The notes under the pieces are model-generated. The model saw only the letters and a program-made list of their open reading frames with translations, was not told where the DNA came from and did not search any database. The position numbers and the translations under genes were made by a program. Positions 63,249-64,000 of a stretch of 64,000 nucleotides of DNA are shown here, piece by piece; position 1 is the stretch's first letter, and each line of letters opens with the position of its first letter. This DNA is from a virus. The stretch covers positions 1 through 64,000 of the IMG/VR virus record IMGVR_UViG_3300047480_000598; one strand, given 5' to 3'.

Positions 63249-64000
63249 CGAAATAGATCTCCTATAGTGCGTGGAGGTAATTCATGGCTAAATGCAAATG
63301 CATGGCTCCATCGAAAATCTACCGTGTCTGATATATAAGCAAGATGACATATATTAGATTCATACATTGTTACAGTTCTCGCTCGAGTAGGTACTATTCC
63401 TATAAGATCAAATCCCCATCTCAGTAATTCGTCATCAGACAAATTGAACCAGTTATTAGACCTTGTTGGATTTTCGCTCATTATTTTCCATTCTTTATGC
63501 ATTATATGATGTTCGTCTATTTGAAAATCATATATTTCGTTATACATTCTTCCGTTATATCGGTATAATTTAGTACCGCTTTCATTTATAGAATGATCAG
63601 TAAACCACATATTTGCCACCATACCGTGTACATAGTCAATATGAGGAATTCTCCAACACGAAATAGGTCTACTTCGATTTTTAAAATATACATTTCCCCA
63701 CTCATGTATTTGTGGATCAAACCAATCAGTCCGTACATTTTTATGATAAAAATCTCTAACTAAAAAACACAATCGATTACTAACCCACTCCGGCACATGG
63801 ATAGTATCAAATGGATTAGGATCAACATTATCGTCGTGATTGTTGTCTTTTTGTATTGGAAAACATGAAATTAAATTTTTATAAATCTCAAATCCGTTAT
63901 CGATAAATGGATCTTCGGCAATCCAATATCCTATCGATTTATCGAGCTTTATATATTCGACATTCCAGTCTTCGACATTCTTAACTTTGATTACCTTATC
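63245..64000 (-). CDS. Oxygenase-cluster protein, 5' end cut by the window edge
   Basis: The minus frame stays open from 63245 through 64000 with no ATG, giving at least 251 residues; a GTG at 63796 is internal and not a good start. Upstream of it the frame codes VKNVEDWNVEYIKLDKSIGY, then FEIYKNLISCFPIQKDNN and VDPNPFDTIHVPEWVSNR. The centre has WRIPHIDYVHGMVANMWFT, a His-x-Asp-containing strand (HID), and the distal part HAFAFSHELPP. The layout suggests another 2OG-type member. The start must lie to the right of the window. Confidence 0.65.
   Translation of the reverse strand, partial: DKVIKVKNVEDWNVEYIKLDKSIGYWIAEDPFIDNGFEIYKNLISCFPIQKDNNHDDNVDPNPFDTIHVPEWVSNRLCFLVRDFYHKNVRTDWFDPQIHEWGNVYFKNRSRPISCWRIPHIDYVHGMVANMWFTDHSINESGTKLYRYNGRMYNEIYDFQIDEHHIMHKEWKIMSENPTRSNNWFNLSDDELLRWGFDLIGIVPTRARTVTMYESNICHLAYISDTVDFRWSHAFAFSHELPPRTIGDLFR

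Noticed and set aside
1-64000. tRNA genes, CRISPR arrays, IS elements, integrase or attachment sites
   Set aside because: No T-loop plus anticodon pattern, no spaced repeats, no transposase or integrase motif was seen by eye. A tRNAscan run would settle tRNAs.

Overview
The window is 64 kb of a tailed, contractile-tail (myovirus) phage genome of the T4-like superfamily. It is AT-rich and densely packed, with many genes overlapping by ATGA or a few bases. The evidence is a recognisable T4 core: large and small terminase (gp17, gp16), head completion gp4-like, tail tube and sheath (gp19, gp18), neck and sheath-terminator proteins (gp13, gp14, gp15-like), and the replication and recombination set (gp32, UvsX, UvsY, UvsW, gp41, gp61, gp62-like). 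T4-type late promoter octamers (NATAAATA) are also present. The combination of core genes with carbamoyltransferase, sugar epimerase, 2OG-Fe(II) oxygenases and halogenases is what I associate with aquatic T4-like phages; the host cannot be named from this window. I found no tRNA, CRISPR array, insertion sequence or integrase.

Layout. (1) 1-15.0 kb, mostly plus strand: about thirteen small to medium genes, most starting with a short amphipathic leader that ends in [I/L]-x-E. This resembles the capsid-targeting, prohead-protease-cleaved leader of T4 internal proteins (MKTYQEFIAE). The region looks like a cassette of packaged and ejected proteins. It includes a zinc metallopeptidase-like protein, a protein with four helix-turn-helix units, a five-member paralogous family and a Cys-motif family. 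(2) 15.0-30.2 kb, mostly minus strand: the replication and recombination operon, read gp32, uvsX, uvsY, epimerase, uvsW, gp62-like, a miniature DnaE-like protein, primase, carbamoyltransferase, gp41. (3) 30.2-42.2 kb, minus strand: the packaging and tail operon, read sheath, tube, second tube-like protein, gp4-like, small terminase, two leader-bearing proteins, large terminase, a 614-residue structural candidate and a leader-bearing peptidoglycan-binding protein. (4) 42.3-49.7 kb: an HNH-like protein, an acyl-adenylate-forming (ANL) pair, one member of which runs in frame into a deoxynucleotide kinase, a membrane protein, and gp13 / gp14-gp15 divergent from one palindromic double late promoter. 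(5) 49.8-64 kb: an accessory chemistry region with a Nudix hydrolase, three tandem flavin-dependent halogenase-like genes and about twelve oxygenase-fold proteins. It runs off the right edge.

How it fits together. Region 2 replicates and recombines the DNA, region 3 packages it and builds the tail, and region 1 plausibly supplies proteins that travel in the head and act at the start of the next infection. Regions 4 and 5 look like a small-molecule or macromolecule tailoring system (adenylation, halogenation, hydroxylation); its substrate is unknown. Several late genes have the octamer exactly five bases before ATG, which by T4 geometry puts +1 on the A of the start codon and predicts leaderless late mRNAs.
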